DNA from: Ignavibacteriales bacterium
GTDB lineage: Bacteria; Bacteroidota; Ignavibacteria; Ignavibacteriales; Ignavibacteriaceae
Direction: 5' to 3'
DNA length: 64,000 nt
NCBI GenBank assembly: GCA_016707585.1
Contig: JADJHL010000011.1
Coordinates: 372,001-436,000, forward strand
A program made the translations under genes and the position numbers. The notes beneath the pieces were generated by a model, which saw only the letters and a list, made by a program, of their open reading frames with translations, searched no databases and was not told the DNA's origin. This document shows, in pieces, positions 8,486 through 19,366 of the stretch; position 1 is the stretch's first letter; the number at the start of each line of letters is the position of its first letter.

Positions 8486-11038
8486 TTATTTTTTTGCAAG
8501 ATTTAAAAGGTTTTGATAATAATTGAGTTTTTGTTGATTGTTTGTTTGGTTGAAAGTTTTTGTAAGATATTCTAAAAGACGAACTGTATTAAAATCTTTT
8601 TCACCTTTTATTTGTCTGATTCGTTCATATCCAGTAACAAGTAGCTTTTCTGCTGCAGCATATTTTTTTTGATGGAAATAAATTATTCCTAATTCAGCAT
8701 TTGCAGAAATTGTATTTGGATGATCTTTAGGATAGTTTTTAATATAAATAGATAGCGCTGTTCTAACGCATTTTTCAGCTTCTGTATAGTTTGATTTTTT
8801 TGTAAGAATTTTGCTGTACCAAAAGTTTGTTAATCCAAACCAAATGTGATTTGCATTTAAAGAAGTATTAAAGTTTTTCAATGCTGCTAATAAATTAGAT
8901 TCTGATACATCAAATTTATTCATCGTATATTCAAGTGCACCTAAGTTCATAAAACCTAATCCTACCAAAGAATGATCTTTACCAAAAGCATTAATTTTCA
9001 ACTCCAGCGATTTTTTAAAATACTCTTCAGCTTTATTTAAGTCATCTTTATCTATATAAATATAAGCCAGGTTATTGTATATGGTTGAAATTTCAGGACG
9101 ATCTGGACTATAGAGCTTTAAATAAACATCTAACGATTTTTGATAATACTTTTCTGCTCCATCTATATCATTTAACGATTCAAGAGTAAGAGCTAAATTG
9201 TTTAAAGTACTTGCAACGTCTCTATCTGTTTCACCAAAATTCTTTTGATAAATATTTAGCGCTTCTCTAAGTAGCTTTAACGATTCTTGATATTTAGCCT
9301 GTTCCTGTTTTAAAATTCCCAGGTCATTAATTGCACTGGCTAATGATCTTGGCGGAGAATCGGAATTATTTCTAAGAATTGCAATGCTTTTAGTATAAAG
9401 TGAATCAGCTAGATTCAAATCTCCAATCCAGTGATAGTAAAGTGCCAACTGGTGCATACTTTCTGCACTTTGATAACTTTTATTGCCGTAAACTTTGTTG
9501 TTTAACTCCAGCGATTTTATGAGGTGAGGTTTTGCTTCATCAAATTCACCAAGATTAGTGAGTGTTACACCAATTGTTTTTCTAATTGAAGCTTCAATTT
9601 CTGGGTGGCGGGAAAAATTATTTCCAACATCTAAAGATGCTTTTTTAAGAATATCATAAACTTTAACATCTTTACCAACTTCAGTTGGATCAACAGATGA
9701 AAGCATTTCCTGCAAAAAATTATTTACAGTTTCAACTTTTTGCGTTTCAAGTTTTGCATTGTCTCTTTCTTTGGCTGCAATATTTGCTTGCCAGATAATT
9801 GCAATAAGACTTGCAATCAAGAAAACAATAAATCCAACTGAAGAAACAAATCCTACTCTATGACGTAGGATAAATTTTGATAATCTGTAACCAGCCGAAT
9901 CTTTTTGTGCGATAACTGGCAAACCAATTAGATGTCTTCGTATGTCTTCAGAAAACTGTTCAACAGACACATATCTTTTTAATGGATCTTTATGCATTGC
10001 TTTTAGAATAATATTATCTAGATCACCCTTTAAGTGTGTTGATAATTTTATGGGATTAATAAACTGATCGGTTGAAGAAATATTGGATGACTGAATAATC
10101 CTTTCACTCGGTTTAATAATTTTTTCTTCAGTGATAATCTTACTAATTGCGGCTGGGGAGCTATTTGTAATTTTATATGGTTGATAGCCTGTTAAGATTT
10201 GATAAAGTAAAACTCCAAGTGAGTATATATCACTTGTCGTCGTAATCTTTTCACCTTTAATTTGTTCAGGACTTGCATACTCAGGAGTAAGATGCCAAAC
10301 TCCTGTGCGTGTTAAACCTTCATTGTTATCTACTAACTCTTCATCAATAAGTTTTGCAATACCAAAATCTAAAAGTTTTGGAATTCCATCCTTAGTAACT
10401 AAAATATTTCCGGGTTTTAAATCTCGATGAATTATTAAATTTTGATGCGCGTATTGCACTGCGTTACAAACATCTCTAAATAATTTTAATTTTTCTTCAA
10501 CATTAAGTTTGTTTTTATTGCAGCATTCTGTAATTGGAATTCCATCAATGAATTCCATGACTAAGTAGGGAAGTCCATCAGAAGTTCTACCGCCATCTAA
10601 CAGTCTAGCTATGTTTTGATGTTGCAGATTTGCAAGTGTTTGTCTTTCGATTTGGAATCGCTTTAGCAAATATTCAGAAGTTATTCCGTGCTTTAAAATT
10701 TTAATCGCAACTTTTTGTTCAAACTCTTTATCATTACGTTTACCGGTATAAACAATTCCCATTCCACCAACACCAGCTTCACCATCGATAATATAGTTTC
10801 CTATTTGCTTGCCAATATAAGGATCAACAAAACTATTTTTATATTGCTCTACAATTGTTAATGGTTCTTCAAGAAAATCTTTTGTGTTTTCAAATGAGTT
10901 GAATAATGATTGAACTTCTTTTTTAAGCCCAAGATCGTTTGCACATTTTTTAGTTAAATATAATTCTCTTTCTTCAGCACTTAAAAATGATGCTTCATCA
11001 AAAAGCTCTCTAACTTTATTTAATCTATCTTGATTCAA
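8486..11038 (-). CDS. Receptor-like Ser/Thr protein kinase with TPR repeats (1)
   Basis: An 850-residue membrane kinase. A Hanks-type kinase domain spans about 80-370: glycine loop GVGGMGIVY, catalytic-lysine motif VAIK (K113), HRDLKPGN (D206) and DFG (D224), all intact. One membrane segment is at about 396-416. Residues about 440-850 are TPR repeats (LNNLALTLES, YNNLAYIYID and similar). With the kinase at the N-terminus, the TPR half would be on the far side of the membrane. The gene starts 18 bases after the sigma factor stop, so the two form an operon. It is a paralogue of the kinase at 11744-14332. The substrate is unknown; linkage suggests it modulates the sigma factor. Confidence 0.9.
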   Translation of the reverse strand: MNQDRLNKVRELFDEASFLSAEERELYLTKKCANDLGLKKEVQSLFNSFENTKDFLEEPLTIVEQYKNSFVDPYIGKQIGNYIIDGEAGVGGMGIVYTGKRNDKEFEQKVAIKILKHGITSEYLLKRFQIERQTLANLQHQNIARLLDGGRTSDGLPYLVMEFIDGIPITECCNKNKLNVEEKLKLFRDVCNAVQYAHQNLIIHRDLKPGNILVTKDGIPKLLDFGIAKLIDEELVDNNEGLTRTGVWHLTPEYASPEQIKGEKITTTSDIYSLGVLLYQILTGYQPYKITNSSPAAISKIITEEKIIKPSERIIQSSNISSTDQFINPIKLSTHLKGDLDNIILKAMHKDPLKRYVSVEQFSEDIRRHLIGLPVIAQKDSAGYRLSKFILRHRVGFVSSVGFIVFLIASLIAIIWQANIAAKERDNAKLETQKVETVNNFLQEMLSSVDPTEVGKDVKVYDILKKASLDVGNNFSRHPEIEASIRKTIGVTLTNLGEFDEAKPHLIKSLELNNKVYGNKSYQSAESMHQLALYYHWIGDLNLADSLYTKSIAILRNNSDSPPRSLASAINDLGILKQEQAKYQESLKLLREALNIYQKNFGETDRDVASTLNNLALTLESLNDIDGAEKYYQKSLDVYLKLYSPDRPEISTIYNNLAYIYIDKDDLNKAEEYFKKSLELKINAFGKDHSLVGLGFMNLGALEYTMNKFDVSESNLLAALKNFNTSLNANHIWFGLTNFWYSKILTKKSNYTEAEKCVRTALSIYIKNYPKDHPNTISANAELGIIYFHQKKYAAAEKLLVTGYERIRQIKGEKDFNTVRLLEYLTKTFNQTNNQQKLNYYQNLLNLAKK

Positions 11039-11056
11039 AAAAAATATTTTGTTTGA

Positions 11057-11626
11057 TTAGTTATTTGCGATTTCTCTGTAGAGCCATGCTTTAGCAAAGT
11101 TCCAATCACGCTTTGCTGTAGCAGGAGAAATGTTTAGTACTTCTGCAGTTTCTTCAATTGTAAGTCCTGAAAAATATCTTAACTCAACAATTTTGCTGGA
11201 TCGTTCCTCGAGTGATTCGAGTTTCTTTAGTGCTTCATCGAGCGCAAGAATCTGATCATCAGTTTTTTCTGATACCTCAAATATTTCTTCGAGCGGAATG
11301 CTTCCTTTTCCTTCGCCACGTTTTAAGGATTTTCTTTTTCTTGCATGATCAACAAGAATTTGCCGCATAGATTGAGCTGCTATCCCAAAAAAATGTGCAC
11401 GATTTTGCCATGAAATATTTTGATCGCCTATTAGTTTGATGTATGCTTCATGAACCAGTTCAGTTGTTTGAAGTGTGTGATTCCTATATTCATCTCGCAA
11501 ATACTTTGATGATATTTTTCGTAGTTCATTGTAAACATGAGGAAGTAGTTCATCAACTGCATCTTTTTTTCCGTTGATACAATCTTCTAGTAATAAAGTA
11601 ATTTGATGAGCCGAAAGATCATGCAT
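11057..11626 (-). CDS. ECF-type RNA polymerase sigma factor (PF07638 family) 1
   Basis: 189 residues. Region 2 includes LQTTELVHEAYIKL and AHFFGIAAQSMRQILVDHARK, and region 4 includes VELRYFSGLTIEETAEVLNISPATAKRDW, a clear helix-turn-helix. This is the PF07638/TIGR02999 branch of ECF sigma factors, which are commonly encoded beside Ser/Thr kinases rather than membrane anti-sigma factors. No anti-sigma gene is visible. It is followed by the kinase-TPR gene after 18 bases and preceded by a strong promoter-like element shared with the second sigma gene (17438-17482). The two sigma proteins are close paralogues. Confidence 0.92.
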   Translation of the reverse strand: MHDLSAHQITLLLEDCINGKKDAVDELLPHVYNELRKISSKYLRDEYRNHTLQTTELVHEAYIKLIGDQNISWQNRAHFFGIAAQSMRQILVDHARKRKSLKRGEGKGSIPLEEIFEVSEKTDDQILALDEALKKLESLEERSSKIVELRYFSGLTIEETAEVLNISPATAKRDWNFAKAWLYREIANN

Positions 11627-11670
11627 AAATTAAATTGGAATATTGTTAAGACCTGATGAATTCAGGGTTG

Positions 11671-11699
11671 AAAATAGGAGATAAAGTCTGGCTTGTCAA
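11671..11699 (-). promoter_or_regulatory. Promoter of ECF sigma gene 1, in a 45-bp element identical to that of sigma gene 2
   Basis: On the minus strand the sequence reads TTGACA (11699-11694), a 17-bp spacer, then TATTTT (11676-11671). It lies 45 bases upstream of the sigma ATG. The surrounding 45 bp (11658-11702) are identical to 17438-17482, while flanking bases are not. The match to a -35/-10 promoter with ideal spacing is direct; its use by housekeeping or ECF sigma is unknown. Confidence 0.7.
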
Positions 11700-11743
11700 T
11701 AGGTACGATTAAAAAGTAAACAAATATCACACTCGTTAAATTA

Positions 11744-14332
11744 TTAAGGTTTGGTCCAAATATTTTTATCGATAATCATTTTTGAATAAGTATCTGTCTT
11801 GTCTTTTTGCCCAAGCTTTGTATAAAGCGTGACAATAAATTCTAAAGTTTTTTGAATTGATTCACTTGAGTTTTTAGTTAGTGCTTGCAAACCATTATAA
11901 CTTTCTATTAAGTGCTTTTCTGCTTCAGGATATTTGCCTGAATTTAAATATGTTTGACCAAGAAGCGATTGACAAGTAAGAGTCATTTTATTTTTGGCAC
12001 CTAATTCTCTTTTTCTTATCAGGTAAGATTTTTCTAAGTAAAAGACACTCTTATTAAAACTTTTCATTCCGTCTAAAATTCTTCCGTACCACATATATGT
12101 TCTACTTAAACTAATATTTTCAGAATCATAATTCTTTAATCCAACCTCTATTGATTTCTTCATAAATATTTCTGCACTATCGTATTTACCTAAATTAAAA
12201 AATGTGCTTCCAACATTGGAATAAGGTTGAATAAGATCCGGATGACTATCACCGAGTATTGTTCGTTTAATTTCCAATGATTCTTTTAACAACGGCAATG
12301 CTTTTTGATGATCTTCTTTATAAATATTAATAAATGCAAGATTATTTAAACTGCTTGATACACGAAGATGATTGGTTCCAAAATGTTTTCTAAAAACTCT
12401 TAGACTTTCTTTATAAAGTTTTTCAGCTTCATCAAGTTTATTTAGGGTGTGATAAGAAGTTGCAAGATTATTCTTTATCATCGCCACTTCATGATCTTCA
12501 GAACCTTTTATTGATTCGGCAATCTTTAAAGATTCTTCTGTAAACTTTTCAGATTTTTCAATATTTCCTTGATCTGCTAAGAAAGTACCGTAAGCATCAA
12601 GTATTAGTGCAGTTTGAAAAGATGGAGTTGTTTCAATCGATTTTAATAGCGAAAGTGATTGTTTAAAATATTTTTCAGCTTTTTCGTAATCTCCTTTGTA
12701 ATGATAGATTAATGCTAATGATTTTAAACTTGTAGCAGACTCAACACTATGATTTCCAAAAACTTTTTTAGTTATAAAATCTGCTTTTAATAATTCTGTT
12801 TCAGCTGAATCATACACGCCAATATTCTGATATGTATTAGCGAGCATCGTTCTTATTTCAGCTTCTATTTCAGGATAATCACTTAACTCCCTTGATAATT
12901 TTTGCGAAGCATCAGTAATTACATCAATCACCTTTACTTCACTTCCGTCTTTTAAAGGATCTGGAGAAGAAATCATTTCAAGTAAAAAAGATTTAATTCG
13001 ATTTGATTTATCTGCTTCAAGTTTTGCAATATCTCTTTCTTTAGCCGCGATATATCCTTGCCACAGAACTCCAGCTAATCCAAGGTTTATCAGAATAAAA
13101 ATTATAGAAACAGGAATTACAATTGCTTTATTTCTTCTAAAAAATTTTTTAGTTCTATAAACAAATGAATCTTGATGAGCCTTTACTGGGCGATAGTTCA
13201 AATATCGTTTTATATCTTCAGCAAAATGTTCAACTGATGAATATCTTCTTGATACTTCTTTTCTAATTGCCATCGATACTATTTTATCGAGATCGCCCTT
13301 TAATCTTTTATGGATTTTTTCATTTGTTTCTTCAATGTTGCTGCATATTGAAGGATTTTTACTTTCACCAATCTCATTTAAATTTTCGTTGTATTTCCTA
13401 ATTACAATTTCACTTGGTTTTATTGGTTCGGTGTTAGTAATAATTTTACTGATATCAGTGGGAAACATACTTTTAATCTTGTAAGGATTATGACCAGATA
13501 TAATTTTATAAAGCACTATACCAAGAGAATAAACATCACTAGAGGTTGTTATTGATTCGCCTTTGATTTGTTCAGGGCTTGCAAATTCAGGTGTTAAATT
13601 CCACATGCCTTGCTGAGTTATAGTTTCAAATCTCTCTTCATCAGCAGAAAGTATTTTAGCAATTCCAAAATCAAGCAGTTTAGGCTCACCATCTTTTGTG
13701 ATTAATATATTACTTGGTTTCAAATCTCTATGTACAACAAGATTCTGATGTGCGTATTGAACAACGGCAGCAACTTTTAGAAATATATCCAATCTTTCGT
13801 TTATACTTAAATTATTTTTATCACAATATTCATCAATCGGAATTCCCTCAATATACTCCATCACCAGGAATTGAATACCGTCATCAGTTATTCCGCCATC
13901 GAGAAGTTTAGAAATATTTGGATGATTAAGATTTGCCAAAGTTTGTCTTTCTGCCTGAAACCTTTTTATAACAGTTGATGATGAAACTCCGGGATTAATA
14001 ATTTTAACAGCAGCTTTTTGTTTTACATGGTCATCACGCAAGCCAAGATAAACCAAACCCATTCCACCACGAGCAATTAATTTATCAATCTTATACTTTC
14101 CAAAAGTTTTGCCGATAAACAGATTTGAATTATCAGCGATAGGTTTATAAGGAATTATTGAATCTTCAAGAAAATTATCTGAAGTATTGTGAGCAGAAAT
14201 TAAAGTTAGAATCTCATTTTTTAATTCGGCTGTTTTGCAAATTTCGTTTAAATATTTTTCTCTTTCTAATTGATCAAGTTCAATCGCTTTGTAAAAAATT
14301 GTTTTTATTTCCGCCCAGATATTCTTATCCAT
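11744..14332 (-). CDS. Receptor-like Ser/Thr protein kinase with TPR repeats (2)
   Basis: An 862-residue paralogue of the kinase at 8486-11038 with the same order of parts. The kinase domain has glycine loop ARGGMGLVY, catalytic K110, HRDLKPSN (D203) and DFG (D221). A membrane segment lies near 405-430 (AIVIPVSIIFILINLGLAGVLW), and TPR repeats run to the end (LNNLAFINIYKED, YSNVGSTFFNLGKYDSAE). All catalytic residues are present, so it should be active. It lies upstream of sigma gene 1, but the sigma promoter sits between them. It is downstream of the surface protein at 14523-16510, from which a strong hairpin separates it. It probably has its own promoter in 14333-14455. Confidence 0.9.
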   Translation of the reverse strand: MDKNIWAEIKTIFYKAIELDQLEREKYLNEICKTAELKNEILTLISAHNTSDNFLEDSIIPYKPIADNSNLFIGKTFGKYKIDKLIARGGMGLVYLGLRDDHVKQKAAVKIINPGVSSSTVIKRFQAERQTLANLNHPNISKLLDGGITDDGIQFLVMEYIEGIPIDEYCDKNNLSINERLDIFLKVAAVVQYAHQNLVVHRDLKPSNILITKDGEPKLLDFGIAKILSADEERFETITQQGMWNLTPEFASPEQIKGESITTSSDVYSLGIVLYKIISGHNPYKIKSMFPTDISKIITNTEPIKPSEIVIRKYNENLNEIGESKNPSICSNIEETNEKIHKRLKGDLDKIVSMAIRKEVSRRYSSVEHFAEDIKRYLNYRPVKAHQDSFVYRTKKFFRRNKAIVIPVSIIFILINLGLAGVLWQGYIAAKERDIAKLEADKSNRIKSFLLEMISSPDPLKDGSEVKVIDVITDASQKLSRELSDYPEIEAEIRTMLANTYQNIGVYDSAETELLKADFITKKVFGNHSVESATSLKSLALIYHYKGDYEKAEKYFKQSLSLLKSIETTPSFQTALILDAYGTFLADQGNIEKSEKFTEESLKIAESIKGSEDHEVAMIKNNLATSYHTLNKLDEAEKLYKESLRVFRKHFGTNHLRVSSSLNNLAFINIYKEDHQKALPLLKESLEIKRTILGDSHPDLIQPYSNVGSTFFNLGKYDSAEIFMKKSIEVGLKNYDSENISLSRTYMWYGRILDGMKSFNKSVFYLEKSYLIRKRELGAKNKMTLTCQSLLGQTYLNSGKYPEAEKHLIESYNGLQALTKNSSESIQKTLEFIVTLYTKLGQKDKTDTYSKMIIDKNIWTKP

Positions 14333-14460
14333 TATATACTCAGATACTTAAATTGATTTTACTTGAATAGATATTTTAGATACAATTAGTTATGCTCAAA
14401 ACAAGATTAGTAATTTTAAGCTTAAGTGTAAAGTCTGAAGTAAAAAATATTACCATTAAA

Positions 14461-14503
14461 AAGACTCTAAACTTTTCAAAAAAAAATAAAAGCTTAGAGT
14501 CTT
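14461..14503 (-). terminator. Rho-independent terminator of the surface-protein gene
   Basis: A 16-bp stem with one mismatch (14461-14476 with 14488-14503) is followed on the minus strand by a TTTTTAAT tail (14460-14453). It lies 20 bases after the stop of the gene at 14523. Confidence 0.8.
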
Positions 14504-14522
14504 GAAGAAAATATAGGTTATA

Positions 14523-16510
14523 TCACTTAAGTAAAATCATTTTTCTTGTTTCAACAAAGTTTCCTGCATTTAAACGATAGAAATAAATTCCACTTGTAAG
14601 ATTAGACCCATTCCATTCGTAATTGTATTTACCGGCATTAAGTTCTTCAGAAATTAAAACATCAACTCTTTCACCGGTAACACTAAAGATTTCTAAAGTT
14701 ACATAACCTGAGTGTGGCAATGCAAATTGAATATTTGTACTTGGATTAAATGGATTTGGATAGTTTTGTGATAAACTAAAATCATTTACTATTTCACCAT
14801 CATTAATTTCCTCAACATCTAAAACACCAACACTATCTATAACGAGAGTAATATTGTTTGAGTTTTTAATTACTGATAAGTAAAGTCCATCTTGAATATC
14901 TAAAGAGACGAAATTACTATCAATTGTTCCAGATGTATTTAGAATTATAAAACTATTACCATCATTGGAACAAATCCATTTGCAACTCTAACTTTAAGTG
15001 AACCATTTAATGTTGCATTACCTGAAACATTTAATTGATCATACTCTGTTCCTGCTGTCAATCCGCCAAGTTGAATATCAAGGACTCCGGTTGAAGAAGA
15101 AACAAAATTACCTACGTATGAAAGCACTCCAATATTGCTTCCTGGTTCTATGTTTCCATTATTAATAAATGATGTTGGAACATCAATACTGGCATTACCT
15201 TTAATGATTGCGCCAGGATCATTTGAAAAGTTTGTAGTTGACATTGTGAATTCTAACTCTCCTGAAGCAGCATCAATAACTCCTCCATTTTGATTGTAGA
15301 ATTTCCACCATGAATTCATTTGGGTAACATCATTTCCTCCGCTTTTACGAAATGTTCCTGTATTATAAAAAGTTCCTCCAGATCCAGTTCCGCCTGAAAA
15401 ATCAGCATCAGTTAAAATTTCAAAAAGTGAGCGATTATCTACAATTGAGTTTCCATTTATCCCAAAAGTTGTATTAGATTCTTGTTTTATTGTTCCAAGA
15501 TTTAATAGTGTTGTCCCGCCACGAAGAGATAAAATTGGAGTTGGATCAACTAGTTCAGGTACTAAACGCAATAGTGATCCGCTAGAAATTGTTAATGTTC
15601 CTCCACCTGTTATAACACCAGTACTAAACTGAAACCCTGTTTCCTGGAAATCAAATACCACACCTGAACTATCAATATTTATTGTAGAACCAGAAAGTCC
15701 AACAACTCCGAATGGGGAACCAGAAAGAGTACCTTTAAAATTTTGAGTATGGGAAAGGAAACTTAGTTTTGCACCTGTTGAAGCATTGTAGTATCCATTT
15801 TCAAATGTACCATCGCATTGAAATTGTAAATCACCCGAGGTTACTTCAATAGTTCCACTTTCATTCTGAAAATTCAACCCATACTGAAATAAAGTTATAT
15901 CGATTCCGCCACTTTTTCTAAAGATACCTGTTGAAGAATTTAGGAAAGTTCCGCCACTAAAAGATTCTATTACAAAGTCTGCATCAGATTGCATATCAAA
16001 TAATCCTTCATTCTGGATAACTGATAATCCGCGAACTGAAATATTTGAAGAACCAACACAAGTAATAGTTCCTTGATTTATAACAGTTATACCTTCATAA
16101 AATCTATGTATCTCCGGAGTTGCATCAGTATCAATAATTAATTTTGCACCAGGATTAATTATTAGTTTACTATTAATATTTCCAGTACCATTTACCCCAT
16201 TGCCACCATCAAATTCGCCATCATACCAAACTGCGCTATCAGTGATTGTTAAAGTTGGATCAACTCCTTCAAAATTAATATTACCATCAATAATTGTAAA
16301 TCCTGCAATAATATGCTGATCACTAGTAATAGTAATAGACTTATTTTCAATTACAATATGATCTCCTGGTCCCGGTACTCCAACTGGCAACCAAATATTT
16401 GGATTTCCCCATTCACTGCTCGAGGTTATTAATGTGTAAGTTGTTTGTGAATAAATAAATGATTGAAAAAGGATAAGACAACCGAGAATTGTAAGTTGTA
16501 CCAGTTTCAT
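14523..16510 (-). CDS. Secreted surface protein with type IX sorting domain, frameshifted
   Basis: The main frame covers 16510 to 14945 and begins with a signal peptide (MKLVQLTILGCLILFQSFIYSQ). It stops early after VRVANGFVP. Adding one base in the short run at 14964-14968 continues the frame as NDGNSFIILNTSG... through a SLSQNYPNPFNPST motif to ETRKMILLK at 14523, for about 662 residues. The body is a long parallel-beta, Gly/Asn/Thr-rich repeat (LTISSGSLL, TFRKSGGNDVTQ appears twice), like autotransporter-type beta-helix adhesins. The segment WGNPNIWLPVGVPGPGDHIVI near the N-terminus resembles G8-like modules. The role may be adhesion or polysaccharide contact; this is inference. The break may be a sequencing error. 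Confidence 0.75.
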
Positions 16511-16588
16511 AAAGACTCCGTTTTATTAAATGATTTTAATTTTCTTGCTTCTACAAGTACATGCGTAGAAATTGAAAAACGGGGTCAA

Positions 16589-16743
<155 letters not shown>

Positions 16744-16838
16744 TTTGGTGGGTGCATTGCAATAAGTATTGTTTGAGATGAAGGAATTAGTTAGAGAAAA
16801 AATAATTGCCTGATTAAATTTGAAGAGAAATGTTTTAT

Positions 16839-17408
16839 TTAAGATTTACCAAGTTCTCTAAACAACCAGGATTTTGCTAAACTCCATTCACGTTTAACAG
16901 TAGAAGCAGAACAGTTTAAAACTTTTGCGGTTTCTTCAACATTTAATCCTGCAAAAAATCTAAGTTCAACAACTTTGCTTAAATCAGGATCAAATACTTC
17001 AAGTTTTTTCATAGCTTCATCAAGTGCAATAATATCTTCTTCAGTTTCAAAAACAATTTCTTTGGCACTATCGAGTGAGAGATGTGTTTTACCTTCACCT
17101 CTTTTTTGTGAGTTTCGCTTTCTTGCGTAATCAACAAGAATCTGTCTCATAGAATTTGCAGCAATTCCAAAAAAGTGTGCACGATTCTGCCAATTAATTT
17201 CATGTCCGCCAACTAATTTTATGTATGCTTCGTGAACAAGTTCTGTAGTTTGCAATGTGTGATTACGATATTCATCATGTAAATATTTTGATGAAATTCT
17301 TCTTAGTTCATTATAAACAATCGGAAGCAATTCATTTACTGCATTTTTATTTCCACTAACACAATCTTCCAGTAACAGCGTAATATTCTGTTGTGATAAA
17401 TCAGGCAT
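16839..17408 (-). CDS. ECF-type RNA polymerase sigma factor (PF07638 family) 2
   Basis: 189 residues, exactly the length of sigma factor 1 and very similar to it. Region 2 (LQTTELVHEAYIKLVGG, AHFFGIAANSMRQILVDYARKR) and region 4 (VVELRFFAGLNVEETAKVLNCSASTVKREW) are intact. Unlike sigma 1 no kinase gene directly follows; the next gene on this strand is the surface protein at 16510, beyond the poly-G tract. The next kinase downstream (14332) is the natural partner candidate, so the locus may be sigma 2-surface protein-kinase 2 followed by sigma 1-kinase 1. The promoter element is at 17451-17479. Confidence 0.92.
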   Translation of the reverse strand: MPDLSQQNITLLLEDCVSGNKNAVNELLPIVYNELRRISSKYLHDEYRNHTLQTTELVHEAYIKLVGGHEINWQNRAHFFGIAANSMRQILVDYARKRNSQKRGEGKTHLSLDSAKEIVFETEEDIIALDEAMKKLEVFDPDLSKVVELRFFAGLNVEETAKVLNCSASTVKREWSLAKSWLFRELGKS

Positions 17409-17450
17409 AAAATATTTATGATTAATTTTAGAAAGCGGAATTCAGGGTTG

Positions 17451-17479
17451 AAAATAGGAGATAAAGTCTGGCTTGTCAA
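17451..17479 (-). promoter_or_regulatory. Promoter of ECF sigma gene 2 (same 45-bp element)
   Basis: The minus strand reads TTGACA (17479-17474), 17 bp, TATTTT (17456-17451), 43 bases before the ATG. The 45-bp block 17438-17482 is identical to 11658-11702. Confidence 0.7.
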
Positions 17480-17553
17480 TAGTTACTTGTTAGAAACAAT
17501 AAATTTGGATTGATCCATTTTCTAAGATTAGGTTTTTAGATTTTAGATAAAGT

Positions 17554-17573
17554 CGGGGAAATTACTTTCCCCG
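17554..17573 (-). terminator. Possible terminator hairpin
   Basis: Stem CGGGGAAA (17554-17561) pairs with TTTCCCCG (17566-17573) around a 4-base loop, 38 bases after the stop of the gene at 17611. The T tract that should follow on the minus strand is weak, so termination is uncertain. Confidence 0.45.
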
Positions 17574-17610
17574 AAAATGATTACTTCATTAAAACCTTTC
17601 CGCCGCATTA

Positions 17611-19194
17611 CTAACGAAGGAGGATCATTTTTTTAGAATCAACAAAACTTCCGATAGTAAGTTTGTAAAAATAAATTCCGCTGGATAGAGAGTTTGCATT
17701 AAAGTTTATTTCATAACTTCCTGCATTTCTGAACTCATCAACAAGAGTAGCAACTTCATTTCCAAGTACATCATAAACCTTTATTGTTTGATGACTGGTG
17801 ACTGAAGACTGCCAACTTATTTTTGTACTAGGATTAAACGGGTTTGGATAGTTTTGCTCTAAAGATATTTGGTCAGGAATTATTTTTTCATCAACTGAAG
17901 TAGGTGATGAAGTAGTAAATGACCAGGTTTCTGACCATTCACTAACTCCGTTTAAATTTTCTGAACGAACACGCCAATAATATTTTTGATCATAAGGAAA
18001 GGCAACAGATTTAATGTTCTCGATGTAAAGATTGTTTCCAAAAAATGTTGTATCTCCATTGCCTGAATATAAAAGGAAATAAAAACTATTAAACATAGAA
18101 TCTGTACTAACCTGAAATCTTGTTAAACTGTAATTTAATTTTTCCCACTCAAAATCAATAACGATTTCTTCAATATTAGAATTGTTTGATGGATAGATTT
18201 GTTGCGGTGTAGTGGGTACAGTAATCTGTGATAACCAGTCAGTTTCTATTTTATAAATAGAACCATTATAAATTGGAGCAGAGACAAATGAATGAGAACA
18301 AAGCCATCCGTTATTCAAATCCGAAAAGAAAATATCTTCAAAATCTAAACTATCTTCTTCAAAAATTGGTGTCCACGTATCTCCAAAATCATCAGAATAA
18401 ACGATAGCGTTATAACCAACTCCAAAACCAGAAACCCAACAATGGTTAGCTATTGTTTGAATGTTGGATATGAAAGTTAATGGGATAAATTTTTTGTGCC
18501 AGGTATTTCCACCGTCTGAAGTTGATAAAATTTTGCCACCAATGTATCCCGCAACTCCATTTAGCTCATCTGAAAATGATATATCCCAGATTGGATGACT
18601 GAAGATAGAATCACTAAAAACTATATTCCAATTACCGCCTCCATCAATAGTTTTATAAATCTTTGTTGAATTTTCTGAAACAATAAATCCAACAGAAGCA
18701 TTAACCATATTAATTATTGGATTACCTTCTTCTAACGCTACTAAAGTTTTATTCCAGTTTAATCCACCATCAATAGTTTTTGCTAAATATAAGTTTTGAG
18801 GATATTCATTACCAACTGCAAATCCTAAAGTGTCATCAATGAATTGAACAGAACAATAATGGACATTATCCTGGTAATTCAAATTCCAGTTATCACCACC
18901 ATCAGTAGTTTTGTAAATTCCATTAAATGCAGCGCAATATCCCAGATCATAACTCACAAAGCTTAATGAAGATGGCGATCCATCAATATTACTTTGTGTC
19001 CAGTTTTCTCCGCCATCAGTTGTTTTTAAAATAAAGGCTGGATCTGGATATTGATAGCCAGCAACAAATCCATAACTGGAATCAACAAAAAAAACTGAAT
19101 TATAAAGCTGGTAAACGTCTGAGTGTTTTTGTACCCACTGTGCGTTAACAATACCGCCAATTATTAAAAATGAAACTAGTAAAAGATTTTTCAT
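17611..19194 (-). CDS. Secreted YCF48/BNR-propeller protein with type IX sorting domain
   Basis: 527 residues. It has a signal peptide (MKNLLLVSFLIIGGIVNAQ), about six YCF48-type repeats with KTTDGGENW, KTIDGGLNW and STSDGGNTW signatures (about 20-310), a fibronectin type III-like segment (about 335-435, FEWEKLNYSLTRFQVS ... YYWRVRSENLNGVSEWSETWSF), then the C-terminal sorting domain (LEQNYPNPFNPSTKIS to SKKMILLR). The protein should be exported to the cell surface by the type IX system. It is intact. Its specific function is unknown. Confidence 0.88.
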   Translation of the reverse strand: MKNLLLVSFLIIGGIVNAQWVQKHSDVYQLYNSVFFVDSSYGFVAGYQYPDPAFILKTTDGGENWTQSNIDGSPSSLSFVSYDLGYCAAFNGIYKTTDGGDNWNLNYQDNVHYCSVQFIDDTLGFAVGNEYPQNLYLAKTIDGGLNWNKTLVALEEGNPIINMVNASVGFIVSENSTKIYKTIDGGGNWNIVFSDSIFSHPIWDISFSDELNGVAGYIGGKILSTSDGGNTWHKKFIPLTFISNIQTIANHCWVSGFGVGYNAIVYSDDFGDTWTPIFEEDSLDFEDIFFSDLNNGWLCSHSFVSAPIYNGSIYKIETDWLSQITVPTTPQQIYPSNNSNIEEIVIDFEWEKLNYSLTRFQVSTDSMFNSFYFLLYSGNGDTTFFGNNLYIENIKSVAFPYDQKYYWRVRSENLNGVSEWSETWSFTTSSPTSVDEKIIPDQISLEQNYPNPFNPSTKISWQSSVTSHQTIKVYDVLGNEVATLVDEFRNAGSYEINFNANSLSSGIYFYKLTIGSFVDSKKMILLR

Positions 19195-19366
19195 TTTTTT
19201 TATACCCTTTTAAGTTTTTTATGATGATGAAGAAACGCCATTATCGTGCCGAGAGGAATTGAATTTATAAGCCTAAATATCGTGAGAAATGTATAAAATA
19301 AGTAAAAATTACAGCTAACTTATACTAGTACCTAAAAAATTCTTGAACTTGATCCTGAACTTGAAC